Positions 10,332 through 20,400 of a DNA stretch of 64,000 nt are shown here, piece after piece. The number at the start of each line of letters is the position of its first letter. The stretch's first letter is position 1. The notes beneath the pieces were generated by a model. That model did not search any database. It was not told where the DNA came from and saw nothing but the letters and a program-made list of their open reading frames with translations. The stretch lies in the NCBI GenBank assembly GCA_963575645.1, contig OY754467.1, forward strand, positions 24,387,001 through 24,451,000, in the 5' to 3' direction. The position numbers were made by a program, and so were the translations under genes. Source of the DNA: Xanthostigma xanthostigma (taxonomy: Eukaryota; Arthropoda; Insecta; Raphidioptera; Raphidiidae).

Positions 10332-13300
10332 TCAATTGTTAACAGACGGAATTTTCTTCAAATGTTCAATATGAGATTTAAACATCTTTTTTGAAGTTGG
10401 ATCTTGAAGGATGCAGCTAACAGGACTCGTAAATTCTAAAATTACACGGGGATTACTGTAACGAGGACAGAGTTTGAGGTGAAAATTCGGTTTCATTTTG
10501 TTATAATGTAACCTTTGTACAACAAGATCGCCAACTTGAAACTTCGACTGCAACGAACGGTTTTTATTGAAATATTTCGCTTGTAGTTCATGTGATCTTG
10601 ACAGAGCTAGGCGAACTTGATTTTCGGAAGGCAAAGCGTCTTGTTCCCACACAGATGACAAATTCCATTGTAAATCGAGTGGAAATTTGATTTCTCTTGA
10701 CAAAAATATCTTACAAGGTAAATTTTTAATACTTTCATGATATGAAGAATTATTGGCGAAGGTTATGTGATTTAATAACAAGTCCCAACTGAGATGATCG
10801 TCAAACTTTTGTTGAAGTAAAATTGACAGAGCAGCTCTAACGTTTCGTATTACTCTTTCTACAGCATTGGACGAAGGATGATAAGGCGAACTGTGAATGA
10901 CACGTGAACCCCAGGAAGTACAGAATTCATTAAACTTGTTTGACGTAAACGAAGTCGCGTTATCGGAAACTATTTTAGTTGGTGGACCATACGTGGTAAA
11001 GACTTGATGCAGACATTTTATTATCGACGTGGAACTGGAATCAGGAATCGCGTAAGTTATTAACCACTTGCTGTAACTATCCAGAATTAGAAGAACATAT
11101 TTATTCCCGGAATGTGATTTGACAAGCGGTCCCATGAGGTCAATGTAAATTTTGTCCCACACAGATTGTGGAGGATTAGACGACATAACTACTTTATCAG
11201 GATGTTGATCTGATTTATGCGTTGCACAGAGCATACAATCTTTAATAAATTGACGAACCTCAACAAACATGCGCGGCCACCAAAATCTTCGTGATATTGA
11301 ACGATACGTCTTCGTGACTCCGGGATGACTGGCGATTTGTGAATTATGAAACTGTTCCAATATTTCTTTCTTGGAGGCGGACGGAACAACAATACGTCGA
11401 CGACGGTTGCGGCCTACGAGTCGAACCAGGAAATTCTTGTGAATAGCGAAATTTTTCTGAGGTAAACCTTGATTAATTTGACTTTTAAGGCGGTTTAACT
11501 CAGGATCTTGATCTTGCAGGATATTAAGTTCGGTAAACGGATTTTTAATTTCCGTAATGGGATTGAGAAAATTTGATTGTATTGCATTTTTCTCAGAAGT
11601 TTCGGATTCAGCTACCAAACGGGATAAACAATCGGCAGTACAATTTACTTTACCGCGAATATGTTCGACTTTGAAACTGAAACGACTGATGCGAAGTAAC
11701 CACCTACCTACACGACCTAGGTTGCGGGGGTGCTGAATTAACCATTTGAGACAGGAACTATCTGTCTGAAGAATAAAAGTTTGATGCGAGAGGTAAGATT
11801 TCATTTTTTCCATAGCCCAAATACATGCTAAAGCTTCTTGTTCGTACGTACTGTATTTCTTCTCGGCGGATGTCAAACGTCGGCTTGCGTACTGGATCGG
11901 GTGTAGACCATCTTCAAAGGATTGTAAAAGAACACAACCAACATGATTTTGACTGGCGTCGGTTTGCAGAATGAATTCGCGTTGAAAATCGGGAAAACGT
12001 AGAACTGGTGAACTTGACAGAGCTTCACGAAGTTTGCGAAAAGACTGAATATGCGTTTCCGTTAAATTATATTTGACATTTTTCTTCCGTAGATCATTGA
12101 GTGGCGACATTATCTGAGCGTATTCGGGGATAAACTTAGCGTAATAACCAACCATTCCAATAAATGTTTGAAGCTGTTTCAAATTCTTCGGAATTGGCAA
12201 ATTCTTTATCGCTTCCACTTTGTCGGGATCCATGGAAAGACCGTTGCTTGAGACACGATGACCCAGGAAGTTGAGTTCGCTTTGGGCGAATTTTATTTTA
12301 TCCGGATTCACGGTAAGATTAGCTTCTTTTAGACGTCTTAACGTTTCTCGAACGTGTACCATATGAGATTCCATATCGGGACTGTATATTAATAAGTCGT
12401 CGAAAAATACAATCACAAACTTGTATCTTAAATCGGCAAAAATGTCAAACATCAGACGGTTTAGAGCACTAGGTGAAATAGATAGCCCGAACGGAGCCTT
12501 ATGAAATTTCCACTGGCCTTCAGGAGTGACTAACGAAGTTAGACTCTTTGATTTGTCAGATAATTCAACTTGGTAAAAGGCGCTGTTTAGATCCAACGTG
12601 GTGAAAACTTTGGCGTTTTTTAAGCACTGGAAAATGTGCTCAATCGACGGAACAGGAAAACTATCCATGACAACCTTTTTGTTTAACTGGCGATAATCAA
12701 TACAAAGTCTATAACCTCCACTTGATTTCTTGACAAGAAAAGCCGGTGAAGCGTAAGGGGATTTACTAGGTGAAATAACGCCTTTATTCAAAAGATCACT
12801 AATATGTTCCCTCATTATTTTAGCTTGAGGTGGGGAAAGTGGATACGGGGCCTTTCGGACTGGAATATCGTCAGACAAATGAATTGAATATTTGTAATTT
12901 TTAGCTTGACCTAGTTCTTCGGTAAGAACTTCTGGAAATTCTGCAAGCAAACTACTAAAGTTAGCCGCATTTGAATCTATACTGGTAACGTGATCCAGGG
13001 AGAAGGTTTTGGACGAAGCGGGTAACGGTACAAAGGGAATGACGTGAGAGGAATCGAATTTGAAAGAAAGATTATTCTCGGTACAATTAACGTTCGCACC
13101 CATTTTGCATAAAGAATCATAACCTATTATGACGGGATACGACAGAGCGTCGAGAACTAGGAAATTAATCTTCCAGGTAAATTTACTAATAGTAATGACT
13201 ACTGTTAACGTGAAGATAGATCTCGCGATAGAACTGTTGGTTACTTGGGCATAAGAAATCGAATTTGTGATCGTACCTATTTTTAACGATGACAAATAAT

Positions 13301-13601
13301 TAGCAAGTTCGGAATTGATGTAGTTCTTGGTAGAACCGGTATCAAGCAGTGCCGAAGCTCGAATATGTTGAAAGTAGAGATAAACTAGAGGGATCGTAGA
13401 GCTACTTGATTGACTTGGGGAATTATAGGAATAATTCGGGACGGGAGAAGTCAATCGAATAGACGTATTTACAGGAGAGGACAAGTTAGCTGGAGGGGGG
13501 TGGTTCGAAAGAGGTGACTTATTAACTAATGTGGTTAACCGGGGAAAGACATTAATTTGTTCTACATCTTTCGGTTTACAAAAAATTTTGACAACGCTAT
13601 C
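10332..13601 (-). CDS. pol: Pol polyprotein (protease, RT, RNase H, integrase)
   Basis: The frame is open from directly after the gag TGA (13602-13604). There is no ATG near its start: 39 codons follow the TGA before a TTG at 13482-13484, so translation probably needs stop readthrough. Counting from that TTG (1050 residues): aspartic protease LDTGS at 47-51; reverse transcriptase with LDLNSAF at 297-303 and an FFDD active site at 360-363; RNase H acids D509, E550, D575 and D618; integrase zinc finger H713, H720, C750 and C753; catalytic D782, D841 and E876 with the usual 35-residue spacing. It would copy the genomic RNA to DNA and insert it. Domain order places it in Ty3/gypsy (Metaviridae). 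No frameshift or premature stop is visible inside it. Confidence 0.93.
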   Translation of the reverse strand, partial: DSVVKIFCKPKDVEQINVFPRLTTLVNKSPLSNHPPPANLSSPVNTSIRLTSPVPNYSYNSPSQSSSSTIPLVYLYFQHIRASALLDTGSTKNYINSELANYLSSLKIGTITNSISYAQVTNSSIARSIFTLTVVITISKFTWKINFLVLDALSYPVIIGYDSLCKMGANVNCTENNLSFKFDSSHVIPFVPLPASSKTFSLDHVTSIDSNAANFSSLLAEFPEVLTEELGQAKNYKYSIHLSDDIPVRKAPYPLSPPQAKIMREHISDLLNKGVISPSKSPYASPAFLVKKSSGGYRLCIDYRQLNKKVVMDSFPVPSIEHIFQCLKNAKVFTTLDLNSAFYQVELSDKSKSLTSLVTPEGQWKFHKAPFGLSISPSALNRLMFDIFADLRYKFVIVFFDDLLIYSPDMESHMVHVRETLRRLKEANLTVNPDKIKFAQSELNFLGHRVSSNGLSMDPDKVEAIKNLPIPKNLKQLQTFIGMVGYYAKFIPEYAQIMSPLNDLRKKNVKYNLTETHIQSFRKLREALSSSPVLRFPDFQREFILQTDASQNHVGCVLLQSFEDGLHPIQYASRRLTSAEKKYSTYEQEALACIWAMEKMKSYLSHQTFILQTDSSCLKWLIQHPRNLGRVGRWLLRISRFSFKVEHIRGKVNCTADCLSRLVAESETSEKNAIQSNFLNPITEIKNPFTELNILQDQDPELNRLKSQINQGLPQKNFAIHKNFLVRLVGRNRRRRIVVPSASKKEILEQFHNSQIASHPGVTKTYRSISRRFWWPRMFVEVRQFIKDCMLCATHKSDQHPDKVVMSSNPPQSVWDKIYIDLMGPLVKSHSGNKYVLLILDSYSKWLITYAIPDSSSTSIIKCLHQVFTTYGPPTKIVSDNATSFTSNKFNEFCTSWGSRVIHSSPYHPSSNAVERVIRNVRAALSILLQQKFDDHLSWDLLLNHITFANNSSYHESIKNLPCKIFLSREIKFPLDLQWNLSSVWEQDALPSENQVRLALSRSHELQAKYFNKNRSLQSKFQVGDLVVQRLHYNKMKPNFHLKLCPRYSNPRVILEFTSPVSCILQDPTSKKMFKSHIEHLKKIPSVNN

Positions 13602-14465
13602 TCACCCTTGAGAGGGCAGGATAGCCTTAGGTTCAGAAGGAGAAGGACGTGGGGGACGAACCGGACACTGGGCTATAAAGTGACCTGGTTGTTTACAATA
13701 TCGGCAACAAGGGGAAAAATTAGGAGCGACAAGTCCGGTCGAATTGGGGTGAGTGTACGTTTTACGTTGACGTTCAACTACTCTCAAATGTTTTATAAGC
13801 TGGTGAAGCTCAGCTAAACAAGTTGGGGTATCTCTGAATTGTAGATAATTAAATGTGAATTCGTTTTGGTTAAGCCAAATGCGCGCAATTATCTCCGATT
13901 CAGACAGGCTAGGACCCAATAATTCGACGTATTTCAAGACGTCTTCAGCATATTCGGGAAAATTCTCAGAGAGGTTCTGACGCCTACTGATATAGCGTTC
14001 TATTAGCATAGCCCGATCTATAGAAGTGGTGAAATGGTTTAGAATAAGATTTTTGAGCTGTGTCCATTCGAGTTCAGAATAGACATTAAGTCTCCACCAC
14101 TGTCGGAGGGGTCCGTCAGTCTTAGTGCCTAAACTCTTTAACAAAATATGAAATGGAACTAAAGCGAATTGACTCACGTTCTCGATTTCTAACAGGAATT
14201 GTATCAAAATGTCAAGATCTGTACCTGTAGCGGTAGGTACGTTACGCAACAAGTCCCGGATATCGCCCATATTTGCATGCGAAGCGGTATGATTTGGAAC
14301 GGAAATAAGAATTGGCTCGGACTTACTCGGTGAGTGCACTGGAGGATCGTCCATCGCCGGCGGAGAGTCTGGAAGTTCAGCGGTGGTCGGAGGCGGACCT
14401 GGAGATTTGCTTTGGCCGGGTGTCGGCGGAGACTTTGGGCTGCGGCAGGACTTATGGCGCGGCAT
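13602..14465 (-). CDS. gag: Gag polyprotein with CCHC zinc knuckle
   Basis: A 287-residue frame starts at ATG 14463-14465 and ends at TGA. The first ~60 residues are rich in Pro and Ser. A retrotransposon-gag-like helical region follows (about 70-235, including QWWRL near 122-126). A C-x2-C-x4-H-x4-C knuckle uses C254, C257, H262 and C267 for RNA binding. It would form the virus-like particle. It is in the same frame as pol, which follows directly after the stop with no second stop. That differs from the -1 frameshift or single fused frame common in this group. Confidence 0.88.
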   Translation of the reverse strand: MPRHKSCRSPKSPPTPGQSKSPGPPPTTAELPDSPPAMDDPPVHSPSKSEPILISVPNHTASHANMGDIRDLLRNVPTATGTDLDILIQFLLEIENVSQFALVPFHILLKSLGTKTDGPLRQWWRLNVYSELEWTQLKNLILNHFTTSIDRAMLIERYISRRQNLSENFPEYAEDVLKYVELLGPSLSESEIIARIWLNQNEFTFNYLQFRDTPTCLAELHQLIKHLRVVERQRKTYTHPNSTGLVAPNFSPCCRYCKQPGHFIAQCPVRPPRPSPSEPKAILPSQG

Positions 14466-14532
14466 GGTCGACTGGAAGACGTGGAATCGGACAGGAACAG
14501 GACTCAGGAATTAACTACGCTCCTTGCTACTA
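14466..14532 (-). other. Short leader with no obvious tRNA primer-binding site
   Basis: Only 67 bases separate the 5' LTR from the gag ATG. On the minus strand the leader begins TAGTAGCAAGGAGCG. Primer sites for full tRNAs normally start TGG, the complement of CCA, within a few bases of the LTR, and none is seen here. Confidence 0.5.
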
Positions 14533-15520
14533 ATTATAGCACGGCAGTGGAAGGATTTCTGGAAACGTAGGTCCATTCCCACCTGTGAATAAATAAAAGA
14601 AAAAAGACGGACAGATTTCTCAAAACGGTGGATTGTTTGGGCTGTACCGGTGTTATTTTGGGCCCATAGTGATCAGAGAGGGTACAGCTCCACTTCTTCT
14701 ACTGTTCTGAGAAACTTGTGCAGAAATGTAACAAAGAAAAGAATATGCAGTTGGTCGATAACAATTATATTTCATAATCACTTCAAAAAAAAACGTGTCG
14801 GTGATAAGGTACAAAGAAATCTGATTTACAAGTACATTCTTAATATTAACAATATCATTTGATCATGATTGACAATTAGGAACTGGGGGTAGAACCCTGA
14901 CGAGGTGATCACTTAATTATCTAGGGAAGTACATTTAATAAGGTTGTTTAAATAAAAAAAAAAAATAATAAAACGTGAAAGAGGAAAAGAAAACTAGGCG
15001 TGAGCGTCATACCTTTTTCTGAAGAGTACTTACTTACACTTGAACAATACTTATTCTAGGAATACTTTACATAATTCGTGAGTGACTACGGGTATTTAGG
15101 CGCTTCATGGTAGTACAATGAAGTCTAAATTCGGTTTGGAGAAGAAGCTTGAAGATGATTCTGTGGTTTATTCCATGAGCGTCCTTTTCATGCGACCACA
15201 CCGAATCCCGGAAAACAACTTAATATTTTTTATTTTCCCGTAACTAATAAATATTGATTTTTATTATTTCAAACCTAACAACTATTGTTTGTCACTTTTT
15301 CACTTTTGAAAATCACAGATACCGCGTATTTAGAGTCAGACGACTGGATCACACGATAGACACACTTATGTTTATAAGTCCAAGCCACGCGATCCAAATC
15401 GTACCGCGCATGCAAATACCCGCGAATTTAGTGATTTGATTTCCTTATTTATTTATCTTATTATAATAATTTTTATGCTAATATTAAAAAATTGTCGCGG
15501 TGCTATGGCACCACGTGACA
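14533..15520 (-). repeat. 5' LTR of the gypsy element
   Basis: This is the duplicate of 8803-9790. In element orientation the ends are TGTCACGTGG and GTGCTATAAT, so the right-hand terminus is not the usual CA. Beyond 15520 the host TA-element resumes with ATATATAT. Confidence 0.92.
15343..15376 (-). promoter_or_regulatory. Putative LTR promoter (TATA box and initiator)
   Basis: On the minus strand TATAAA (15371-15376) is followed about 28 bases later by CCAGTC, a plausible initiator. An AATAAA near 15165 could serve polyadenylation in the 3' LTR copy. The R boundaries are inferred from this spacing only. Confidence 0.4.
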
Positions 15521-16013
15521 ATATATATATATATGTGTGCAGGCTATAACTTTCGAAGGAGTTAATTGATTTTAACGAAATTTGGACCACATGTTGAAAT
15601 CCATCACCGCACGAAGCCTATTTAAAATGGGCCCAATCGGGCCACTTTAAGGGTGGGTTTTAGGGGTTGAAAAATATTTTTGGGCCCAAAAATACCGAAA
15701 AATTTCTCCGAATCGTTTCAAAATTGAAATTTAACCCTTTAGTAATGATTAAAGTGTGCTACCAAAATTTTATTAAAATCGGCCCGACAGGACCGGACTT
15801 ACAAATTTTATGAAAACGCTGGTTTGTGGGTATGGATTTACATATTGAATGGTGTATTTAATTTGGTGCAGATATTGGATTGATATGTAGTATTGAAGTT
15901 AGGTAAAAAAATTTTGTTTTAAGGGGTGTATTAAGGTGTAATTTTTTTATTTTGTCCAAAAACAAAGTTAAGTTCATACAATAGAGCCACACTGCTTATA
16001 AAAGCAAATACAC
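15521..16013. mobile_element. TA-flanked element, right half
   Basis: Continuation of the element begun at 8579. It shares with 24798-25293 segments such as AACGAAATTTGG, CATCACCGCA(C/T)GAAGCC and CAAATACAC at its end, followed by TA (16014-16015). No coding is seen. Confidence 0.58.
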
Positions 16014-16015
16014 TA

Positions 16016-16440
16016 TCTTGTCGGCAGGGTTTTGCGCTGCGACCCGAGTTTTTTTAGATTTAGATGCATTTAAAAGAATACGAACTCTATTCAATCATAT
16101 TGTTCAGTGCTTCAATTTTATCGAAGGCCGTGGAAGTATCGAATAAAGATATCAGTCCAGTTTATTTAAATTAACGAAGTCCTTTTGGGAGCTCAGTAGT
16201 ATGCACATTAGTAGAATATTTATTAAAAATATTAAAATTAATTAGGGAATTATCAGTTATTTCGGGATTAATCATATTACATTCACAATTGTTAATTTTA
16301 TATACGTACATACGTCATATGGTCTATGCATGTTTGTGATGCGTTTGTTTTGCGAGTTGGCTAATAATTAAGAGAATTAGACCTATTTGACGCCATAAAA
16401 TATAGGTCTATATAATTGGAATGAATATTTGTGAAATGTC
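16016..16440. other. Spacer containing a fragment shared with 21040-21080
   Basis: Near 16020-16052, GTCGGCAGGGTTTTG followed by CTGCGACCCGAGTT resembles the reverse complement of 21045-21080. Otherwise nothing is recognised. Confidence 0.35.
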
Positions 16441-17190
16441 AATAACAAATAGTAAAAACAAAAAACACGTGAAAATTCTACAAAATATTTTCTCTTCTCA
16501 ACGATCGTTTCGGACATTAAGTTCATCATCAGGAGTACAGACATTATTATACTGAATTATTTGAAAATACAATTGTTTACCGAAAATTACCTGTGTTTAT
16601 CATAAACTTAATTACAGACTAATTGTAAGAGGGGTGATAAATTAAAATCTACCTATCATTAGTTATGTTTTGTTATTTCTAATAGCTTTTTGAATCTCAA
16701 TATTTTCAAGTAATTCAAATCTTTCATTAACGTCTGAATAGAACTCTTCAAGTAAATAAAATTATCGAACAATTTTGTCAGACCATATTGACAAAAATTA
16801 TAATTTAATTTATTTGAAATTTGCAAGTAATTAATGTTATAGCTTTTTACCTTTATTACATATGTGTAGAGGTTTAAAATTGGTCTGATTAAAATAATGA
16901 TTATGGTCTATGCAGTGAGTCGTAAAGCCGGTATTATGCCTAAGTGTACCCTTTTGCATGTTCCTTCATTCATTCATTCTTAAATTAAAAGTCCGTCCTA
17001 TGTATACGGCATCACAATCTGAGCAATGAATTTCATATGCGCCACTATTTTTTAATTTATGAAGTTTTACTTTATTGTTTAAAAGAATTTTACCTAAATT
17101 AATTTTATTTGAGCATGCAGATTTTATCCCATATGTTTGAGTATATTTCTAATTTTATTATTATGGTGTTCGGATCATAATTAATTGATT
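16441..17190 (-). pseudogene. Penelope-like element remnant (GIY-YIG endonuclease region)
   Basis: Translating the minus strand from about 17180 gives a linker typical of PLE reverse transcriptases (LKNSGAYEIHCSDCDA near 17000-17060). VYIGRT follows, with the paired cysteines that precede the YIG half of PLE GIY-YIG endonucleases. Further downstream are NFKPLHICNKGKKL and a C-terminal LEEFYSDVNERFELLE near 16700-16760. Several frameshifts and stops break it (for example after RMNE and after GKKL). No long open frame survives, so this was found by translation across breaks. A hammerhead-like core follows at 16497-16535. PLEs use this nuclease for target-primed insertion. Confidence 0.72.
16497..16535 (-). 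ncRNA. Hammerhead-ribozyme-like core downstream of the PLE remnant
   Basis: On the minus strand CTGATGA and, 13 bases later, CGAAAC flank a potential short helix II; GATC follows, where cleavage would fall after the C. Many PLEs are known to carry minimal type I hammerheads in their terminal repeats. Helix II pairing is imperfect here, so this copy may be inactive. Confidence 0.4.
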
Positions 17191-17278
17191 TATATATTAT
17201 AGAAATTAAAAAGAAAGCAATTGAAAAAGTGCCTATTTTAAGAAATTAAAGTAGGTTAAAAAATTTAAAGAAATAAAT

Positions 17279-19414
17279 ATAATGAACTGCCGTAAGGTTT
17301 ATACCTCAGAACCCGGGTAAACTGAACGGATTTTTGTAAAACATTTTGGAATGTGTTTTTAACACTATAAATACTAAAATATTTACCCATTTATTATTGT
17401 CGCTTTTGACATATGTCGATATGTAACCCCAGGAATCGATACATCATTGAATTTTAAGCAAAACGTATCCTATGAAGTTATTTATTTGGATCGATATTTA
17501 TCCAGTTATTTACGATTGCAAATCTCGATTTTTAATTAAATTATGGACATTTTCGAGCGCTATTTTACGAATAACTCAAAAACTATGCGTTCTATTAAAA
17601 TACTGACAATAACAAAAATGAAGCTTATTAAATTACGAATCGATTCCCTTTTTTATATTTTTGTACGTACAATAGAAACAAAGTTATGAACGTTTAAACA
17701 TGAGAATTTGTTCGCTATCAAAAATATTCATCCCTTTTAACGTCATTTACAGGGAGACAACACAGCACAGTTTTGGTAAAAAAATGTTGAATAGATTTTT
17801 TATACAGCTTGAAAAATCCTTGAAAATGAGCTTTTCTTAATGTTATTATCATTTAAATTGACGGAGTTACGGCGAAAATGAGATGGTCGTACATGTTTTT
17901 TGAAGCAAAAATCGACAATAAAACCGATGGTTTAATTGCAAAAATCTAATTTTAACGTAATCCACTTACGATCTACTTCATTTGGGTACTAACAACAGGT
18001 ATCGGAAGTTTGCTCTAATTTGGATGCTTAGTTTTGGAAAAAAATCGATTTAACATCGAACTTTTTTCCGAATACTGAAAAAAATATCTTTCTGTTGCAG
18101 ATTAGGCTTAAACAAAGGGATATACGCAACAAGATACAAAAAATGTAGGCCTTTGTCTCTAGAAAATTTAAGTATTTTTTGATTTTCTTTTAGGGCTTAC
18201 ATTTGTTGAGATATATTCGCAAGAACTTTGGCTTACTAGCTATAGAGGCGCCTTTTCGGAGTACTTAAAACTCAGACATCTTAAAAACGAAAGCCTTAAG
18301 ACAGTCCATCTCTACAAGTTCTGCAGCCCTGGAGTTTACCTACAAAATACTTTTTAAAAATTAGGATATCTCAAAAATTGACAAAGTTATCGTCAAAATA
18401 CTATTCATTTTTCAAATAATTAATTGTAATTTACAGGGTGGGGCGTTTATCTTGAGACAAGCTAATATCTCGTTTGGACACGATTATTTCGAAAAAAGTT
18501 TCAAACAAAAGTTGTATATTCTGAAGAGGGACATTGCTTAGATACAATTAATACCACTTCCCACCATCATCCCCTGCGCAGGGATGAGGGAGACTTTGAC
18601 ATTTTTAATAGGAACACCTATTTTTTATCATAAATTATGATTTTTCGAGGAAAAATATGCAGCATTTGTCTGTAACATTTTTTTATCCGATGCCTCCCTC
18701 AACCCCTAAAATGCATATCAAAAATCGGTTTCCCGAAACTCTAATAATATTTTATATCTAAACAACGACCTTGCGCAAAAAATTATGAGAGGTATGTGTT
18801 GTTTGATTTAAGAAGGGCCATCGATTAAACATACAAAAAAAAACACCGCCCCCTGCTCGGGGGTGGGGTGACTGATATTTTTAATGATTAAAGGATACGG
18901 TGGTTTTTTAATGTTTAATCAACGACTGTTCCCAAATCAACAACATTTACTTCTCGTAATTTTCTGTGCAAGGACTTTTTTTCGGGAAACCGATTTTTGA
19001 CATGCATTTTAAGGGTTGTGGGAGGCATCGGGTAAAAAAATGTTTCAGACAAATGTTGCATATTTTTTCTCGAAAAATCTTAATTTATGATAAAAAATAG
19101 ATGTTCCTGTTAAAAATGTAATAGTCCCCTCATCCCTATGCAGAGGATGAGAGTAGGGGGTAGTATTTGTCTCCAAACGATGTCCCCCTTCAAACTAAAC
19201 ACTTTTTGTTTGAAAATTTATTCGAAATAATCGAGTCCAACCGTCTCAAGATAAACGCCCCACTTGTATTGTTGAAATTGAAAGCGGCAAATTTTGATGG
19301 GTAAACTTTTTTGTTTAAGCTTTTTTAACAATGCAATCGAAAAGGTTTTACGAAAATCCATTCAGTGCAACCGGGTTCCGAGGTTTTTAGATTTTTATAA
19401 ACGGCACTCCACTA
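17279..19414. mobile_element. Palindromic DNA element interrupted by a second MITE
   Basis: Left sequence ACTGCCGTAAGG, then ACCTCAGAACCCGG and GGATTTTTGTAAAAC, is mirrored at the right by GTTTTACGAAAATCC, CCGGGTTCCGAGGT and ACGGCACT. Arms diverge inward and no transposase is visible. Outer boundaries, approximately TA dinucleotides, are uncertain by a few bases. Without the nested 18434-19266 element the body is about 1.3 kb. Confidence 0.5.
18434..19266. mobile_element. Long palindromic MITE, TA-flanked
   Basis: TA (18432-18433) then CAGGGTGGGGCGTTTATC; at the right GATAAACGCCCCACTTG then TA (19267-19268). The two ~400-bp halves are inverted copies, both with an approximate CATCCCTG(C)GCAGGGATGAG-type hairpin and a TTTTTGACATGCAT-like segment. 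TA duplication plus TIR suggests a Tc/mariner relative mobilised in trans. It lies inside the palindromic element at 17279-19414. Confidence 0.7.
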
Positions 19415-19496
19415 ATAATTAAAAATTGAAAAAATATTTAAAAAACTTTAAAAATATTTTTTTAAGTTCGAAAAGATAAAAAAAAAATATAATATA

Positions 19497-20252
19497 CAGT
19501 GTGTCCCCGGATTGAGTTCACAATAGGTGAGATTGACCAAAAATTTTTGAATTGGAATTTCATATTTTGGGATTCCGCCCTGTTTGGTCTGAAACTTATT
19601 TTTAGTTTACTTTCGATTTATTTTAAATCAAGTAGGCCTTTACAGTTGAGCAAAACCTCTTTTCGTTTCAGGTAAAGTACCTTTTCCGTTCATAGTACGC
19701 AAAAGTGTCACTAAGAAAAGTTGTTCACATTGAAAAATTATGGCGTTATGCAAATTTTCAGAATGAGCGACCTACTTTGATAATAGAATTAGAAAAATGT
19801 ATTAACGATTACATGATAAATCTTAGATGAGAAAACAGGATGTTTAGACGTGTTCAAATTAACATTCAAATTTTTACAGTTTATCAAAAAAAAATAAATT
19901 AAACTTCAAATACTCTATTTGGCTTCCTCCACGCGATTGTTTTTCAAACAAAACAAAAGTGGATATTATCAAAGTAGGCCGATCATTCTGAAAATTTGCG
20001 TAACGCCATAATTTTTCATTGTGAACAACTTTTCTTAGTGACACTTTTGCGTACTACGAACGGAAAAGGTACTTTACCTGAAACGAAAAGAGGTTTTGCT
20101 CAACTGTAAAGGCCTATTTGATCTAAAAAAGATCGAAAGTAAACTAAAAATAAGTTTCAGACCAAGCAGGGCGGAATCCCAAAATATGAAATTCCAATTC
20201 GAAAATTTTTGGTCAATCTCACCTATTGAGAACTCAATCCGGGGACACACTG
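19497..20252. mobile_element. Palindromic MITE, TA-flanked
   Basis: It starts CAGTGTGTCCCCGGATTGAG and ends with the reverse complement, each flanked by TA. Arms of about 300 bp include GGCGGAATCCCAAAATATGA and GAAACGAAAAGAGGTTTTGC on opposite strands, with few differences between arms. No coding. This is typical Tc/mariner-type MITE structure. Confidence 0.78.
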
Positions 20253-20255
20253 TAT

Positions 20256-20400
20256 AAACATCAAGTGAAATTAAATGGAATAGAAAAAAATCATTGATTT
20301 CGGTAGGAATCGAGCCTGGACTTTGGCATTGCCGATCTAATGGCTTATCCACTATGCCGCCGAAGCTTGGTGGCTGTGCCGCTGCTATTATGGTATAGGT
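20256..20400 (-). mobile_element. tRNA-derived SINE
   Basis: On the minus strand an A-box-like TAGTGGATAAG (20344-20354) is followed by a B-box GGCTCGATTCC (20306-20316), the internal pol III promoter spacing of a tRNA-derived SINE. The tail shares CTATTCCATTTAATTTCACT with copies at 36656 and 37800. Confidence 0.6.

Larger units (their letters stand above)
8803..15520 (-). mobile_element. Complete Ty3/gypsy LTR retrotransposon
   Basis: The 6718-bp element consists of two 988-bp LTRs at a constant offset of 5730 bp, a gag frame with a CCHC knuckle, and a pol frame with protease, reverse transcriptase, RNase H and integrase in the Ty3/gypsy order (integrase last). It transcribes from right to left. 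No envelope-like frame exists between pol and the 3' LTR. Nothing I can see breaks the enzyme domains, and the LTRs look identical by eye, so the insertion is probably young. Gag and pol share a frame and are separated only by one TGA. Confidence 0.93.

Noticed and set aside
11189-11392. 67-codon minus-strand frame, and plus-strand frames at 13557, 14312 and 14334
   Set aside because: They overlap the integrase or gag coding in other frames and have no independent support.
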